The notes beneath the pieces were generated by a model. The model was not told the DNA's origin and did not search any database. It saw nothing but the letters and a program-made list of their open reading frames with translations. The position numbers and the translations under genes are program-made. From Salinithrix halophila (lineage in GTDB: Bacteria; Bacillota; Bacilli; Thermoactinomycetales; DSM-45169): a stretch of 64,000 nt of DNA. The DNA lies in the NCBI RefSeq assembly GCF_042650125.1, contig NZ_JBHSAP010000009.1, forward strand, positions 496,001 to 560,000, written 5' to 3'. Every line of letters starts with the position of its first letter. Within the stretch, counting starts at the first letter, position 1. Of this stretch, positions 43,020 through 50,639 are shown in pieces.

Positions 43020-43784
43020 ATGGATCGACCTTGGCTCTCTTTTGATCTCGATCATACCTTAATGATCAATCCTTTTCGGCGCTGGGTCTTTCCGGAGATA
43101 TCATCCTGGCTGGCTCCCTTCCTCGGCCCGGGCGACCAACCGATGGAGCGCTTCATCGCCGAGCGAAAAAAACGGCTGGAGGCACAACAATTGTCTGCTT
43201 CCTACGATTGGGACGACATCTTGCTTACCGTCTCTGCTGAACTGGGTGTCCACCCCCCTTTTACCATCGAAAAGCTTGTACGTCAGCATTCTGCAACGGG
43301 AAAGATTTGGCTGTTCAGCGATGTTCTCCCCGGACTTAGTTCTCTTCAGACAAAAGGAATTCCCATGGTCGCCGCTACCAACGGCTTCGCAAAGTATCAG
43401 CGGCCCGTAACCGATCACCTAGGGCTTACTCCGTATTTCAAAGACTTCCACACTCCCTGCAGTGTAGGCTTTGCCAAACCGGAACCACAATTTTTCCGAT
43501 TTGCCGAACCCTACTCCCTCATCCACGTCGGAGACCGTTTGGATCAGGATATTCTCGGTGCTAACCGTGCCGGTGCCATTTCCGTATGGATCGATCGTGA
43601 CCTTCCGGCTGAATGGCACGAGTTATCCCCAAAGGAGCGTTGTTTTCACCCCCTCTTTCGCTCCAGAGTGGAAGAAAAATTGGCACGAGAAGGGTGGCAT
43701 TCCCCCATAACAGAGGAAAACCTCCCTAATTATCTCATTGTATCGATTAAGGAAGTCCTGACTATTTGGAAGAACCATCACTAA
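43020..43784 (+). CDS. HAD-superfamily hydrolase
   Basis: A 254-residue phosphatase-like protein. HAD motifs: DLDHT at residues 8-12 (nucleophile Asp8), AATNG as motif II, Lys in GFAKPEP, and GDRLDQDILGANRAG as motif IV. The cap region is helical (about 20-100). Substrate is unknown; relatives dephosphorylate small sugar or nucleotide phosphates. ATG at 43020 has GGGGGA upstream. Single gene ending at a terminator shared with the convergent GDSL lipase gene. Confidence 0.85.
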   Translation: MDRPWLSFDLDHTLMINPFRRWVFPEISSWLAPFLGPGDQPMERFIAERKKRLEAQQLSASYDWDDILLTVSAELGVHPPFTIEKLVRQHSATGKIWLFSDVLPGLSSLQTKGIPMVAATNGFAKYQRPVTDHLGLTPYFKDFHTPCSVGFAKPEPQFFRFAEPYSLIHVGDRLDQDILGANRAGAISVWIDRDLPAEWHELSPKERCFHPLFRSRVEEKLAREGWHSPITEENLPNYLIVSIKEVLTIWKNHH

Positions 43785-43814
43785 AAAACAGCCGCTTATG
43801 GCGAGCCGTTTTTT
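43783..43814. terminator. Terminator between HAD hydrolase and GDSL lipase genes
   Basis: AAAAAACAGCCGC pairs with GCGAGCCGTTTTTT with two mismatches; T runs on both strands serve both convergent units. Confidence 0.78.
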
Positions 43815-43815
43815 G

Positions 43816-44484
43816 TCAGGCCATCGATTCCTGGGGAGAGGGTGTCGGTTCGGGTGGAGGTGATTTCTCCGGAACGGTGGACAGAAACAAACGAGCTAGT
43901 TCATCATAACCTTGTTGATTCGGATGGACATCATCGGCAAAATAATCCTTCCGATGAAGAAAGTGTTCAAAAGGATTGACCAACTGCACCTCATATTTCC
44001 GACATAATTCGCTGTAACTGAGATTCATCGTTTGAACAGCCCGGGACGCCATGGCCAAGCCGAGTTCATAAGCCGGTATCGGCAAATAAAACCCCAACAT
44101 TTGAACGTCCCCATCCGGATTGGACTTACGCACAAGGGACAGGATCTTTTCCGCTTGGTTCCTCACCCGCCGCATCGTTTTAACCAATCCCATGAGATTA
44201 GCCCCTTCTTCAAACCACTCGATGAAGTCACATCCCCCGGTTGTGATGGTAATATGAGAAACGCGAGGCAACAACTTCATTAATGCGGGAGTCTGAAGCA
44301 ATTCAAACAGCTCCCTAGAAGTAAGACCCGAAATTCCCCAATTCTGTACCCTGCATTGTTCCGTTTTTCGGAGGTAATCAAAAACCTGGGCAACCAGATG
44401 ACGATCAGGACCATCGGCTCCGATTCCTTCGGTCAGGGAATCTCCTAAGGCCAGATAGGTAACCGGTTGTTTCAGCCCATTCAC
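43816..44484 (-). CDS. GDSL/SGNH-type lipase or esterase (LipC-like)
   Basis: A 222-residue SGNH hydrolase. Block I is ALGDSLTEGIGA with nucleophile Ser near residue 16, the TTGGCDFIEW region is block III, and DDVHPNQQGYD supplies the catalytic Asp and His. It resembles the B. subtilis germination lipase LipC (YcsK). The C-terminal tail is Pro/Glu-rich. GTG at 44484 overlaps the spoVAD stop by 4 bp, so translation is coupled and a spore role is likely. Confidence 0.82.
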   Translation of the reverse strand: MNGLKQPVTYLALGDSLTEGIGADGPDRHLVAQVFDYLRKTEQCRVQNWGISGLTSRELFELLQTPALMKLLPRVSHITITTGGCDFIEWFEEGANLMGLVKTMRRVRNQAEKILSLVRKSNPDGDVQMLGFYLPIPAYELGLAMASRAVQTMNLSYSELCRKYEVQLVNPFEHFLHRKDYFADDVHPNQQGYDELARLFLSTVPEKSPPPEPTPSPQESMA

Positions 44485-45518
44485 CCTTTTTCGCCCCCAT
44501 TTCCTCCCCCTGGCATTTCCAAGGTGACGGCATGGGCGATACAGGGAATCGATTCCCCTTGCTGGTAGGACACGGGGTTCATCAGCGCCCCCGTCGCCAC
44601 CACCATCACTTTTGATAAGCGCCCTTGCATCATTTCATCGATGATGTGTCCGTAGGTAACCAGGGCGCTGCTGGCACAACCGCTCCCTCCGGCAAATGCC
44701 TGCTGGTCATTTCGAAAGATCATCAATCCACAGTCCTTAAACTCTTCTCCGGTTTTAAAACCTCGCTTCTCAAGCAGGTCCGCGGCGATCGGATGGCCGA
44801 CACCAGCCAGATCTCCGGTCACGATCAAGTCATATTCCCCCGGTTTTTTTCCGATATCCCGCAAGTGTGCTTCCATGGTGTCAGCCGCTGCCGGCGCCAT
44901 GGCAGCCCCCATGTCAAAAGGGTTTTTTAACCCCATGTCCACCACTTTACCTAGAGTGGCATAGCGAACCCGTGGGCCCTTCCCCTTCTTACCGAGGACA
45001 CCGGCTCCGGCTCCAGTTACCGTCCATTGGGCGGTATCCGGTTTCTGGCCGCCATATTCCGTTGGATAGCGGTACTGTCGCTCTGCCGTACTGTTATGAC
45101 TGCTCGCTGCTGCGACCGTATAGTTACAAAAACCGGCTTCCACCAGTATGGCAGCCGTAGTCAATGTTAACATCGAGGCTGAACATGCTCCGAACATACC
45201 CATATACGGGATTTGGTGGGTCCTCGCGGTAAAGGAAGCACTGATGTTCTGATTAAGGAGATCCCCAGCGATAAAAACATCCATCTGATCTGTGGACACT
45301 CCGGCCTTTTCCACCGCCAGACTCACGGCGTCCTCCATCATTTTCCGTTCGGCCTTTTCCCAAGAATCCGCCCCGGCATAGTTATCCGGATAAATCCGGT
45401 CATAATCCTTCTTGAGCAGTCCTTCCCCTTCTTTTGGCCCGGCCACAGCGGCGGAAGCAACCACTCGTACGCCGCTATTAAATTCAAAGGTCCGCTGTCC
45501 GATTCGTTTTTCTGCCAC
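44481..45518 (-). CDS. spoVAD: Stage V sporulation protein AD
   Basis: A 345-residue thiolase-fold protein that binds dipicolinic acid during its uptake into the forespore and release at germination. Family landmarks: GACSASMLTLTTAAI, PTEYGGQKPDTAQWTVTGAG, DMGAAMAPAAADT, GSGCASSALV. GTG at 45518 lies after GGGGGGA. It follows spoVAC by 12 bp and is followed, with overlap, by a GDSL lipase instead of the usual spoVAE. Confidence 0.96.
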   Translation of the reverse strand: MAEKRIGQRTFEFNSGVRVVASAAVAGPKEGEGLLKKDYDRIYPDNYAGADSWEKAERKMMEDAVSLAVEKAGVSTDQMDVFIAGDLLNQNISASFTARTHQIPYMGMFGACSASMLTLTTAAILVEAGFCNYTVAAASSHNSTAERQYRYPTEYGGQKPDTAQWTVTGAGAGVLGKKGKGPRVRYATLGKVVDMGLKNPFDMGAAMAPAAADTMEAHLRDIGKKPGEYDLIVTGDLAGVGHPIAADLLEKRGFKTGEEFKDCGLMIFRNDQQAFAGGSGCASSALVTYGHIIDEMMQGRLSKVMVVATGALMNPVSYQQGESIPCIAHAVTLEMPGGGNGGEKG

Positions 45519-45530
45519 CTTTTTCCCCCC

Positions 45531-46046
45531 TTACGTCAACATATGGAGCAATGCCCGGACAATCCCGATGATGAAAGCGGCCACCACACCAAAGACAATG
45601 ACTGAACCAGCCAATTTAAACATGTTGCCACCCACACCCAATACATAGCCTTCGGATTGGTGTTCTAGAGCAGCTGAAGCGATGGAGTTGGCAAACCCTG
45701 TTACGGGTACCGCCGTTCCTGCGCCGGCCCATTGGCCAATTTTGTCGTAGACCCCCAAGCCTGTTAGCAGGCAGGAAAGAAAGATCAGGGTCGCTACAGT
45801 CGGATCCCCTGCCCGTTCCTGTTGGAAACCGAACACCTGGATGTACAACATCTGCAACAACTGACCCAAGACGCAGATGAGCCCACCAACCAGGAACGCT
45901 TTTAGGCAGTTGCCCAAAATTTTGGGTTTCGGCTGGTATTTTTGAGCTAGATCCTGGTATCGTTTTTGTTCCTTCTGCTTTTGTATCTCCTGCCTCGACT
46001 TCCCCTTGGATGAAGTCGCCTGGGAGGACTCATTTTCTTGTCCCAT
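45531..46046 (-). CDS. spoVAC: Stage V sporulation protein AC
   Basis: A 171-residue membrane protein forming the mechanosensitive part of the SpoVA dipicolinate channel. A charged N-terminus (about 45 residues, KSRQEIQKQKEQKRYQ) precedes four hydrophobic segments; FLSCLLTGLGVYDKIGQWAG and PVTGFANSIASAALEHQSEG are family signatures. ATG at 46046 has GGAG 7 nt upstream. First visible gene of the spoVAC-spoVAD-lipase operon. Confidence 0.95.
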   Translation of the reverse strand: MGQENESSQATSSKGKSRQEIQKQKEQKRYQDLAQKYQPKPKILGNCLKAFLVGGLICVLGQLLQMLYIQVFGFQQERAGDPTVATLIFLSCLLTGLGVYDKIGQWAGAGTAVPVTGFANSIASAALEHQSEGYVLGVGGNMFKLAGSVIVFGVVAAFIIGIVRALLHMLT

Positions 46047-46123
46047 TTCACCACTCCCGACAAACACTAATTGCTTTTTTTAGGCTTCGATGAATGGGAA
46101 AAGTTTATACACGGATGAAAAGA

Positions 46124-46146
46124 AGAAAACCCCGCCTCAGCGGGGT
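46124..46146 (-). terminator. Terminator between the 80-residue protein gene and spoVAC
   Basis: A perfect 7-bp stem ACCCCGC/GCGGGGT with a 4-nt loop, followed by TTTTC on the minus strand, right after the stop of the gene at 46151. Confidence 0.8.
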
Positions 46147-46150
46147 CTAT

Positions 46151-46393
46151 TCAATCCTGCATCCCATGCCAGATATAAGGCTTCACCCTTTGGAAAAAAA
46201 CCTCTTTCGCCTCTTTCAGATCCCTGCATTCCACGAAGTCAATCTCCTCCTGGCCACCGCTTGTTTCCCGGATCCGCTTCACCTGGTATTTACAGGTGTC
46301 CGTGACCGGCATCTCCTTAATCGTCACTGTGACCCCCTGATGCCGATCATGATAGCAAAGCAGGAACTCATACACCCCGTCTCTTCCTTTCAT
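46151..46393 (-). CDS. Hypothetical small protein
   Basis: An 80-residue soluble protein, likely alpha/beta (YEFLLCYHDRHQGVTVTIKE, then DLKEAKEVFFQRVKPYIW). No family recognised. GTGAGG lies 5 nt before ATG at 46393. It is upstream of spoVAC but separated from it by a terminator. Confidence 0.7.
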   Translation of the reverse strand: MKGRDGVYEFLLCYHDRHQGVTVTIKEMPVTDTCKYQVKRIRETSGGQEEIDFVECRDLKEAKEVFFQRVKPYIWHGMQD

Positions 46394-46553
46394 GCGGCCT
46401 CACCGACCATCTGTTTATTGGTCACAACAGCAAGAAACCGAGACTGATCATCCCCCGGTATGGACCGCCTATTACCCTCCCGACAAACAAAACAAGTTCA
46501 ACTGGCAGTTAAAACCTGAACAGAAAGAGGGTGAATTCGGCTCCTTTCCCTAA
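46392..46553 (+). CDS. Possible small Tyr/Trp/Pro-rich protein (tentative)
   Basis: A 53-residue open frame beginning at 46392: MRPHRPSVYWSQQQETE, then VWTAYYPPDKQNKFNWQ and a Glu/Gly tail. The composition is protein-like and resembles coat-type peptides, but no ribosome site precedes the ATG, and its start overlaps the start codon of the divergent gene at 46393. It may be chance. Confidence 0.25.
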   Translation: MRPHRPSVYWSQQQETETDHPPVWTAYYPPDKQNKFNWQLKPEQKEGEFGSFP

Positions 46554-46694
46554 AACCAGAAGTACCATCGCAAAAACGATGTAGGAAGGATTACCGCCAG
46601 AATAGGTAAACCTGCTGCAACTTGATCACTATTTCGACCAATTCGGCGTATTTTTACTATTTCCTCTTCCCCTTCGGATTCCTGCTGGAAATGT
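46554..46694. other. Gene-free stretch
   Basis: With the doubtful frame at 46392-46553 set aside, about 300 bp between 46394 and 46694 hold no supported gene. I see only a short imperfect inverted repeat (ATCGCAAAAACGAT near 46568). Confidence 0.5.
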
Positions 46695-46725
46695 AAAAAG
46701 GAGGGCTTTCTGCGCCCTCCTTTTT
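46695..46725 (-). terminator. Terminator after the small two-helix membrane protein gene
   Basis: A perfect 12-bp stem AAAAAGGAGGGC/GCCCTCCTTTTT with a short loop; its T run overlaps the end of the 46724 gene. Confidence 0.85.
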
Positions 46726-46909
46726 ACCGGCGAAGGGCTGCATTGAGCCCTCCTAACAGAATATGAGCCAGTCCGAAACTGAAGACCCCCCAGCCCAGGG
46801 CCTGGCAAAGCCGACGCCTAGCTATGATCCTTTCTTCCCGAAACAACAGAGACATTCCTGCCAGGGAGATGACCGCCCCCAATAAAAAGGCGACTTTTCC
46901 CATCCGCAT
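46724..46909 (-). CDS. Small two-helix membrane protein
   Basis: A 61-residue protein with hydrophobic helices at about residues 5-22 (KVAFLLGAVISLAGMSLLF) and 38-55 (LGWGVFSFGLAHILLGG), joined by a basic loop (REERIIARRR). Unknown function. GGGGG lies 8 nt before ATG at 46909. It follows the 46931 gene by 21 bp. Confidence 0.65.
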   Translation of the reverse strand: MRMGKVAFLLGAVISLAGMSLLFREERIIARRRLCQALGWGVFSFGLAHILLGGLNAALRR

Positions 46910-46930
46910 CGGGATCCCCCCTTTCTGCTT

Positions 46931-47374
46931 TTAATGTGGCCACCCGGAGACTGATTCTTGAGTGGAAGTTTTACCCGCTATCCAATAGCTGTAGAGCACC
47001 TCCTCGCATTCACTCCGAATCCACTCATTCATATAGCGCTGCGTGTAGATAAATCCCCGAAATTTAGCTGTCACTTCCCGACAGTCCTCAAGCTGCCTTA
47101 CCCGAATAATTTCTCCCCCCGTTTGCCTGAGAAATCGGCGTGTATCCGATAGTTCCGATTGTACCCATTCCAGAGTGTCCCCCAACCAACGGCGCATAAG
47201 TCGCCACAACTTCAAACGCGGCTCTTCTAATTGCCTTCCATCCAATCTCAGGACACTTTCCAGCACTTCCAAAAGAATCACCCGTTTCACTTGTCCCGCA
47301 AAATCCTGATACTCCTCGGGATAAACAAGCAATTGGCCCTTTCCCCTTCCGTTCAAAAAAGTCTTTACCTCCAT
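46931..47374 (-). CDS. Hypothetical helical protein
   Basis: About 147 residues, soluble, mainly helical and rich in Arg, Leu and Glu (VKRVILLEVLESVLRLDGRQ, RLKLWRLMRRWLGDTLEWVQ). No family recognised. Start uncertain: ATG at 47374 has no site; TTG at 47356 has GGAGG at 11 nt; the frame is open to 47434 but runs through the terminator of the CBS gene. Probably one unit with the small membrane protein gene downstream. Confidence 0.6.
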   Translation of the reverse strand: MEVKTFLNGRGKGQLLVYPEEYQDFAGQVKRVILLEVLESVLRLDGRQLEEPRLKLWRLMRRWLGDTLEWVQSELSDTRRFLRQTGGEIIRVRQLEDCREVTAKFRGFIYTQRYMNEWIRSECEEVLYSYWIAGKTSTQESVSGWPH

Positions 47375-47416
47375 TATATGCAAACGTATGTTTCGTTTCT
47401 TTTCCTTTTTCTTCAT

Positions 47417-47447
47417 AAAAAAAGCCCCGCCCAAAAACAGGCGAGGC
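47417..47447 (-). terminator. Terminator after the CBS-domain gene
   Basis: GCCTCGCC pairs with GGGCGGGGC across a short loop and seven T follow on the minus strand, 9 bp from the gene's stop. Confidence 0.87.
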
Positions 47448-47455
47448 TGGTCTTC

Positions 47456-47905
47456 CTACATCAGGGTTTGTTGGTCCCCGGGCTCCGGATCAGGAATGTT
47501 ACTGGAAATGTTACTGAGAGCGACGCCAGCTTCACCGGCGTGTTGCTGCCGTGCCGCTAGATCCCCCAGAGCAACGATACCGACTAGTTGGTTATTTTCC
47601 ACAATCGGCAATCGGCGAATCTGCCTTTCGGCCATCAGTCGGGAAGCTTCATCCACAGTCATAGTGGGGTCTGCGGTAATGACATCGGTGGTCATCACTT
47701 CCGCCACAGTGGCTGCTCCATTATTGTCGGCCACAGAGCGGAGAACCAGATCCCGGTCCGTGACTACCCCCCTCAGCACACCGTTTTCTACCACAGGAAT
47801 CACACCCACATTGTGCTGCTTCATCAGCCCGGCTGCCTGCTGGATATTATCCTGAGGCGTCACCGTTGCCACCTGGGTCGTCATGATGTCTCGCATTTGG
47901 TTCAT
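47456..47905 (-). CDS. Two-CBS-domain protein (YhcV-like)
   Basis: A 149-residue protein made of a CBS pair: MRDIMTTQVATVTPQDNIQQ to VVTDRDLVLR (about 5-62) and VMTTDVITADPTMTV to IVALGDLAA (about 70-122). CBS pairs bind adenine nucleotides and act as regulatory modules; stand-alone proteins of this kind in Bacillus are often stress-induced. AAGGAGGG precedes ATG at 47905. It stands alone and differs from the membrane-anchored CBS proteins of the gas vesicle region. Confidence 0.88.
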   Translation of the reverse strand: MNQMRDIMTTQVATVTPQDNIQQAAGLMKQHNVGVIPVVENGVLRGVVTDRDLVLRSVADNNGAATVAEVMTTDVITADPTMTVDEASRLMAERQIRRLPIVENNQLVGIVALGDLAARQQHAGEAGVALSNISSNIPDPEPGDQQTLM

Positions 47906-48016
47906 CGAATAGTTCCCTCCTTTTTCTCCGCTTATGGTTTTTCTTTCCGGTCCATTTTATTCCTTTTCCCCAGGGCTTTTCGTTTCAATGATCCGATAAA
48001 AAGCAAAGATATCCTA

Positions 48017-48045
48017 TTGACACCCTTTTTGTATGAGTGTATGAT
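48017..48045 (+). promoter_or_regulatory. SigmaA promoter of the YtrA-type ABC operon
   Basis: TTGACA (48017-48022) and TATGAT (48040-48045) with exactly 17 bp between them, nearly the consensus. It lies 90 bp upstream of the first gene of the operon and directly in front of an 18-bp palindrome. Confidence 0.85.
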
Positions 48046-48050
48046 GTCGT

Positions 48051-48068
48051 TAATACAATATTGTATTA
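48051..48068 (+). promoter_or_regulatory. Perfect 18-bp palindrome, likely operator of the GntR-type repressor
   Basis: TAATACAATATTGTATTA reads the same on both strands and starts 6 bp after the -10 element, so it covers the transcription start. The operon encodes a YtrA-type GntR regulator (49533-49919); autorepression through this site is the natural inference. Confidence 0.7.
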
Positions 48069-48134
48069 GAGACTTAGTACACCGAGACATAAGGGATAAC
48101 CATTCATTCCCCTACGAAAGGAGACCGTCAGACC

Positions 48135-48896
48135 ATGCGACCTTTTTCCGCCTTATTGCGCAAGGATGTTCGACAGATCCGATTCTTTGTTCTGATCGGT
48201 GTGTTGATCGTCATCCTGGGAGATCTTTTCTTCGCTTGGAAAGCCATGTCCGACTCCGATTGGTTGGGGGCTTCCATCATCTTTCCTACTCTACATCTTT
48301 TCTACCTTCCCTTCTTATTTCTTTACAGTTTGATGCAAGAAAAAAACCAGCTCCACTATTGGCTTCACACCCCCCGTCCGGTCTGGCAGCTGACCCTCTC
48401 GAAATTGCTCAGTGCGACCGGCGCCTTCATCATCTCGATGTCTGTCAGCGCCGCCCTCCCCTTTTACATGCTGATCACTCAGGCGGAGTGGCCGCACTTA
48501 GATGAACAGTTAAGTCAACTGAAGCTTCTCGTCAGCGGAGCAAGCTGGTTCTTTTCGATTTCTTCCTTCTATCTCTGTGCTATGATCCTTCTCATTTGGG
48601 CGCTCTACTATTGGCTGCGAACCTTTGCCGGGAAGTGGGTATGGGTACCGGTGGTCCTCCTGGTCTCCGGATTAAACTACGCTTTATCTTACCTCTCCGG
48701 GACATCCGCTTACCAAGCTGTCACCCGCTGGGGAGCCTTTGGCTTCGCGTCTGAAGAATTGAGAGTAAACCCAGGGATTCCTGAGTTTGCGAACCTGGGC
48801 TTCCTCTACACCGGAGAGTGGATAGCCGGAATCTTGCAGGTAGCTCTTATCTTCTGGCTCGCATGCTGGCTGTTGGATAAAAAGGTGGAACTCTAA
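48135..48896 (+). CDS. ABC transporter membrane subunit
   Basis: A 253-residue protein with about six membrane helices (VLIGVLIVILGDLFFAW, LFYLPFLFLYSLMQE, FIISMSVSAALPFYMLI). Its N-terminus (MRPFSALLRKDVRQIRFF) is like ABC-2-type permeases associated with YtrA/BcrA systems. AAAGGAG lies 11 nt before ATG at 48135. First gene of a six-gene operon and probably partner of the ATPase at 49916. Confidence 0.78.
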   Translation: MRPFSALLRKDVRQIRFFVLIGVLIVILGDLFFAWKAMSDSDWLGASIIFPTLHLFYLPFLFLYSLMQEKNQLHYWLHTPRPVWQLTLSKLLSATGAFIISMSVSAALPFYMLITQAEWPHLDEQLSQLKLLVSGASWFFSISSFYLCAMILLIWALYYWLRTFAGKWVWVPVVLLVSGLNYALSYLSGTSAYQAVTRWGAFGFASEELRVNPGIPEFANLGFLYTGEWIAGILQVALIFWLACWLLDKKVEL

Positions 48897-48923
48897 CAGA
48901 AAAAACGTCGCTTTCAGGAGGTT

Positions 48924-49529
48924 GTGAATGAAAACATGCCATTGGTTGCCTTGATAAAAAAAGACTTCCGTCTCCTGATTCCCTGGTTCATAGCCGCGGC
49001 CGGGCTCACTGCTGCCAGAGGGATATGGTTGGGGATCGGCTTGGCTCAGGAGGAGGCACCGGTATCGATGATAACGATCGTTTCTGCTGGCCATTCCTAT
49101 CTGGCATCTGCCAACCTGTTCTTTACCGGGCTAGTGAATGTTCCTTTCAAGTATCAACATACCATCCCCGACCACCTATTGCAGATCGGGCTTCAGGCTT
49201 CCCTCATCCTCTGGGCTACTCTCAACCTCAGTGCCTTCCTCATCTTTCTGAGTAGCTTCTATGGCTGGTTAAAAAGCTACATGGGGATTCCATGGAGCAG
49301 GGCAATAAGCGGTATCAGCACCTCGACCGTTATTTTTCTGATCGGGTATCTCCGCACGACTGCCTTTTGGGGGGCTTTGACAAAATGGGGACCCGAACTC
49401 CCCTTCCAAGATCCCATCGGGGTAAATGGACACTTTCTACACCTGGGAGCGATGGTCTTCGATCTAATCATCATGGGATTATTCCTTTTCGTATCCATTC
49501 AGTTAAACGAAAAACGAGCGGAGGTGTGA
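48924..49529 (+). CDS. ABC transporter membrane subunit, second
   Basis: A 201-residue membrane protein with four to five helices (LIPWFIAAAGLTAARGIWLG, ILWATLNLSAFLIFLSSFYG, VFDLIIMGLFLFVSIQL). It is related in plan to the preceding permease (N-terminal LIKKDFRLL against LLRKDVRQI). GTG at 48924 has AGGAGG only 2 nt away; ATG at 48936 is 14 nt away, so the start is uncertain. It ends 3 bp before the GntR gene. Confidence 0.72.
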   Translation: MNENMPLVALIKKDFRLLIPWFIAAAGLTAARGIWLGIGLAQEEAPVSMITIVSAGHSYLASANLFFTGLVNVPFKYQHTIPDHLLQIGLQASLILWATLNLSAFLIFLSSFYGWLKSYMGIPWSRAISGISTSTVIFLIGYLRTTAFWGALTKWGPELPFQDPIGVNGHFLHLGAMVFDLIIMGLFLFVSIQLNEKRAEV

Positions 49530-49532
49530 TGG

Positions 49533-49919
49533 ATGGTCGTCCAATATCAAACATCCAGCCCGATCTACCTCCAGTTGGCCGAAAGGATCCAACGCAGGAT
49601 TCTCAGGCGGGAGCTGAAGCCGGGGGACAAAATGCCTTCGGTTCGGGAGATGGCTGTACAATCCAATGTAAATCCAAATACCGTACAACGAACCTACAGC
49701 GAATTAGAGAGGATGGGGATCGTGGAAACCCGTAGAGGGCAGGGAACTTTCATCACGGAGAACGAGGAACAACTAGACCGCCTCAGACACGAAATGCGAA
49801 ACGAACAGATACGCTCCTTTGTAAGAGGAATGGAAGAGATGGGGTTTTCGCCACGGGAAATTTTATCGGGACTAAAAAATTACCTGGAAGAACAAAGCGA
49901 GAGGGGGGAAGATGAATGA
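49533..49919 (+). CDS. GntR family transcriptional regulator (YtrA subfamily)
   Basis: A 128-residue repressor-like protein. The winged helix-turn-helix is typical: SPIYLQLAERIQRRILRREL, LKPGDKMPSVREMA and NPNTVQRTYSELERMG, ending in RRGQGTFIT. The short C-terminal helical tail without an effector domain is the YtrA type. GGAGGTG precedes ATG at 49533. It probably binds the palindrome at 48051-48068; in Bacillus such operons respond to cell-envelope antibiotics, which is only a hint here. Confidence 0.9.
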   Translation: MVVQYQTSSPIYLQLAERIQRRILRRELKPGDKMPSVREMAVQSNVNPNTVQRTYSELERMGIVETRRGQGTFITENEEQLDRLRHEMRNEQIRSFVRGMEEMGFSPREILSGLKNYLEEQSERGEDE

Positions 49920-50620
49920 TCCGGTTCAACAACGTGACGAAACGTTACCTGAATAAGACTGCACTGATGGATGTGAATTTGGAGCTTCCTAGCGGTAAAA
50001 TCATCGGGGTCGTTGGGGAGAACGGCAGCGGTAAATCTACGATGCTGAAGCTGATGGCCGGCCTCGTCCGACCCACTCGGGGAACGGTCACCTTCGACGG
50101 CCAGCCGGTAACCCGGCAGATCGCAGACCAAGTGGCCTACCTATCGGAATTGGAGAGCTACTATCCCTTTTTCACCGTGCAGGAGACGATCGACTGGCAT
50201 GCTTCTCAGTTTCCAGACTTTAATCGGGAGACCGCAAAGGAAATCCTAGCATTTATGCGTCTCGATCCTCATGCCAAAGTAAAAAATCTGTCCAAAGGAA
50301 ATCGAGGGAGGGTCAAAATCCTCACGACGCTCTCCCGAGAAGCCCCCTTGATCCTGATGGACGAGCCCCTCTCCGGGTTGGACCCGATGGTACGGGACTC
50401 GATCATCAAAGGGCTGATCTCCTTTATCGATCTCGAGAAACAGACCGTCCTGATCACCACCCATGAAGTGAATGAAATCGAATCTCTCCTCGATACGGTG
50501 ATCGCCGTCCGAGACGGGGAGATCATTTTGAAGGCTGACGTAGAGGAATTACGTCTAACCGAAGGTAGAGGCATCGCTCAGTGGATGACAGAAGTATACG
50601 CAGGCAACGCCTGCCGTTAA
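49916..50620 (+). CDS. ABC transporter ATP-binding protein (YtrB-like)
   Basis: A 234-residue ATPase. Walker A GENGSGKST near residues 35-43, Q-loop region ELESYYPFFT, a degenerate signature LSKGNRGR, Walker B LILMDEPLSGLD and switch His in TTHEV. ATG at 49916 overlaps the stop of the gntR gene by 4 bp, so the two are coupled. Probable partner of the permeases at 48135 and 48924. Confidence 0.9.
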   Translation: MIRFNNVTKRYLNKTALMDVNLELPSGKIIGVVGENGSGKSTMLKLMAGLVRPTRGTVTFDGQPVTRQIADQVAYLSELESYYPFFTVQETIDWHASQFPDFNRETAKEILAFMRLDPHAKVKNLSKGNRGRVKILTTLSREAPLILMDEPLSGLDPMVRDSIIKGLISFIDLEKQTVLITTHEVNEIESLLDTVIAVRDGEIILKADVEELRLTEGRGIAQWMTEVYAGNACR

Positions 50621-50639
50621 ATCAAAGGAGGACTGAAAA

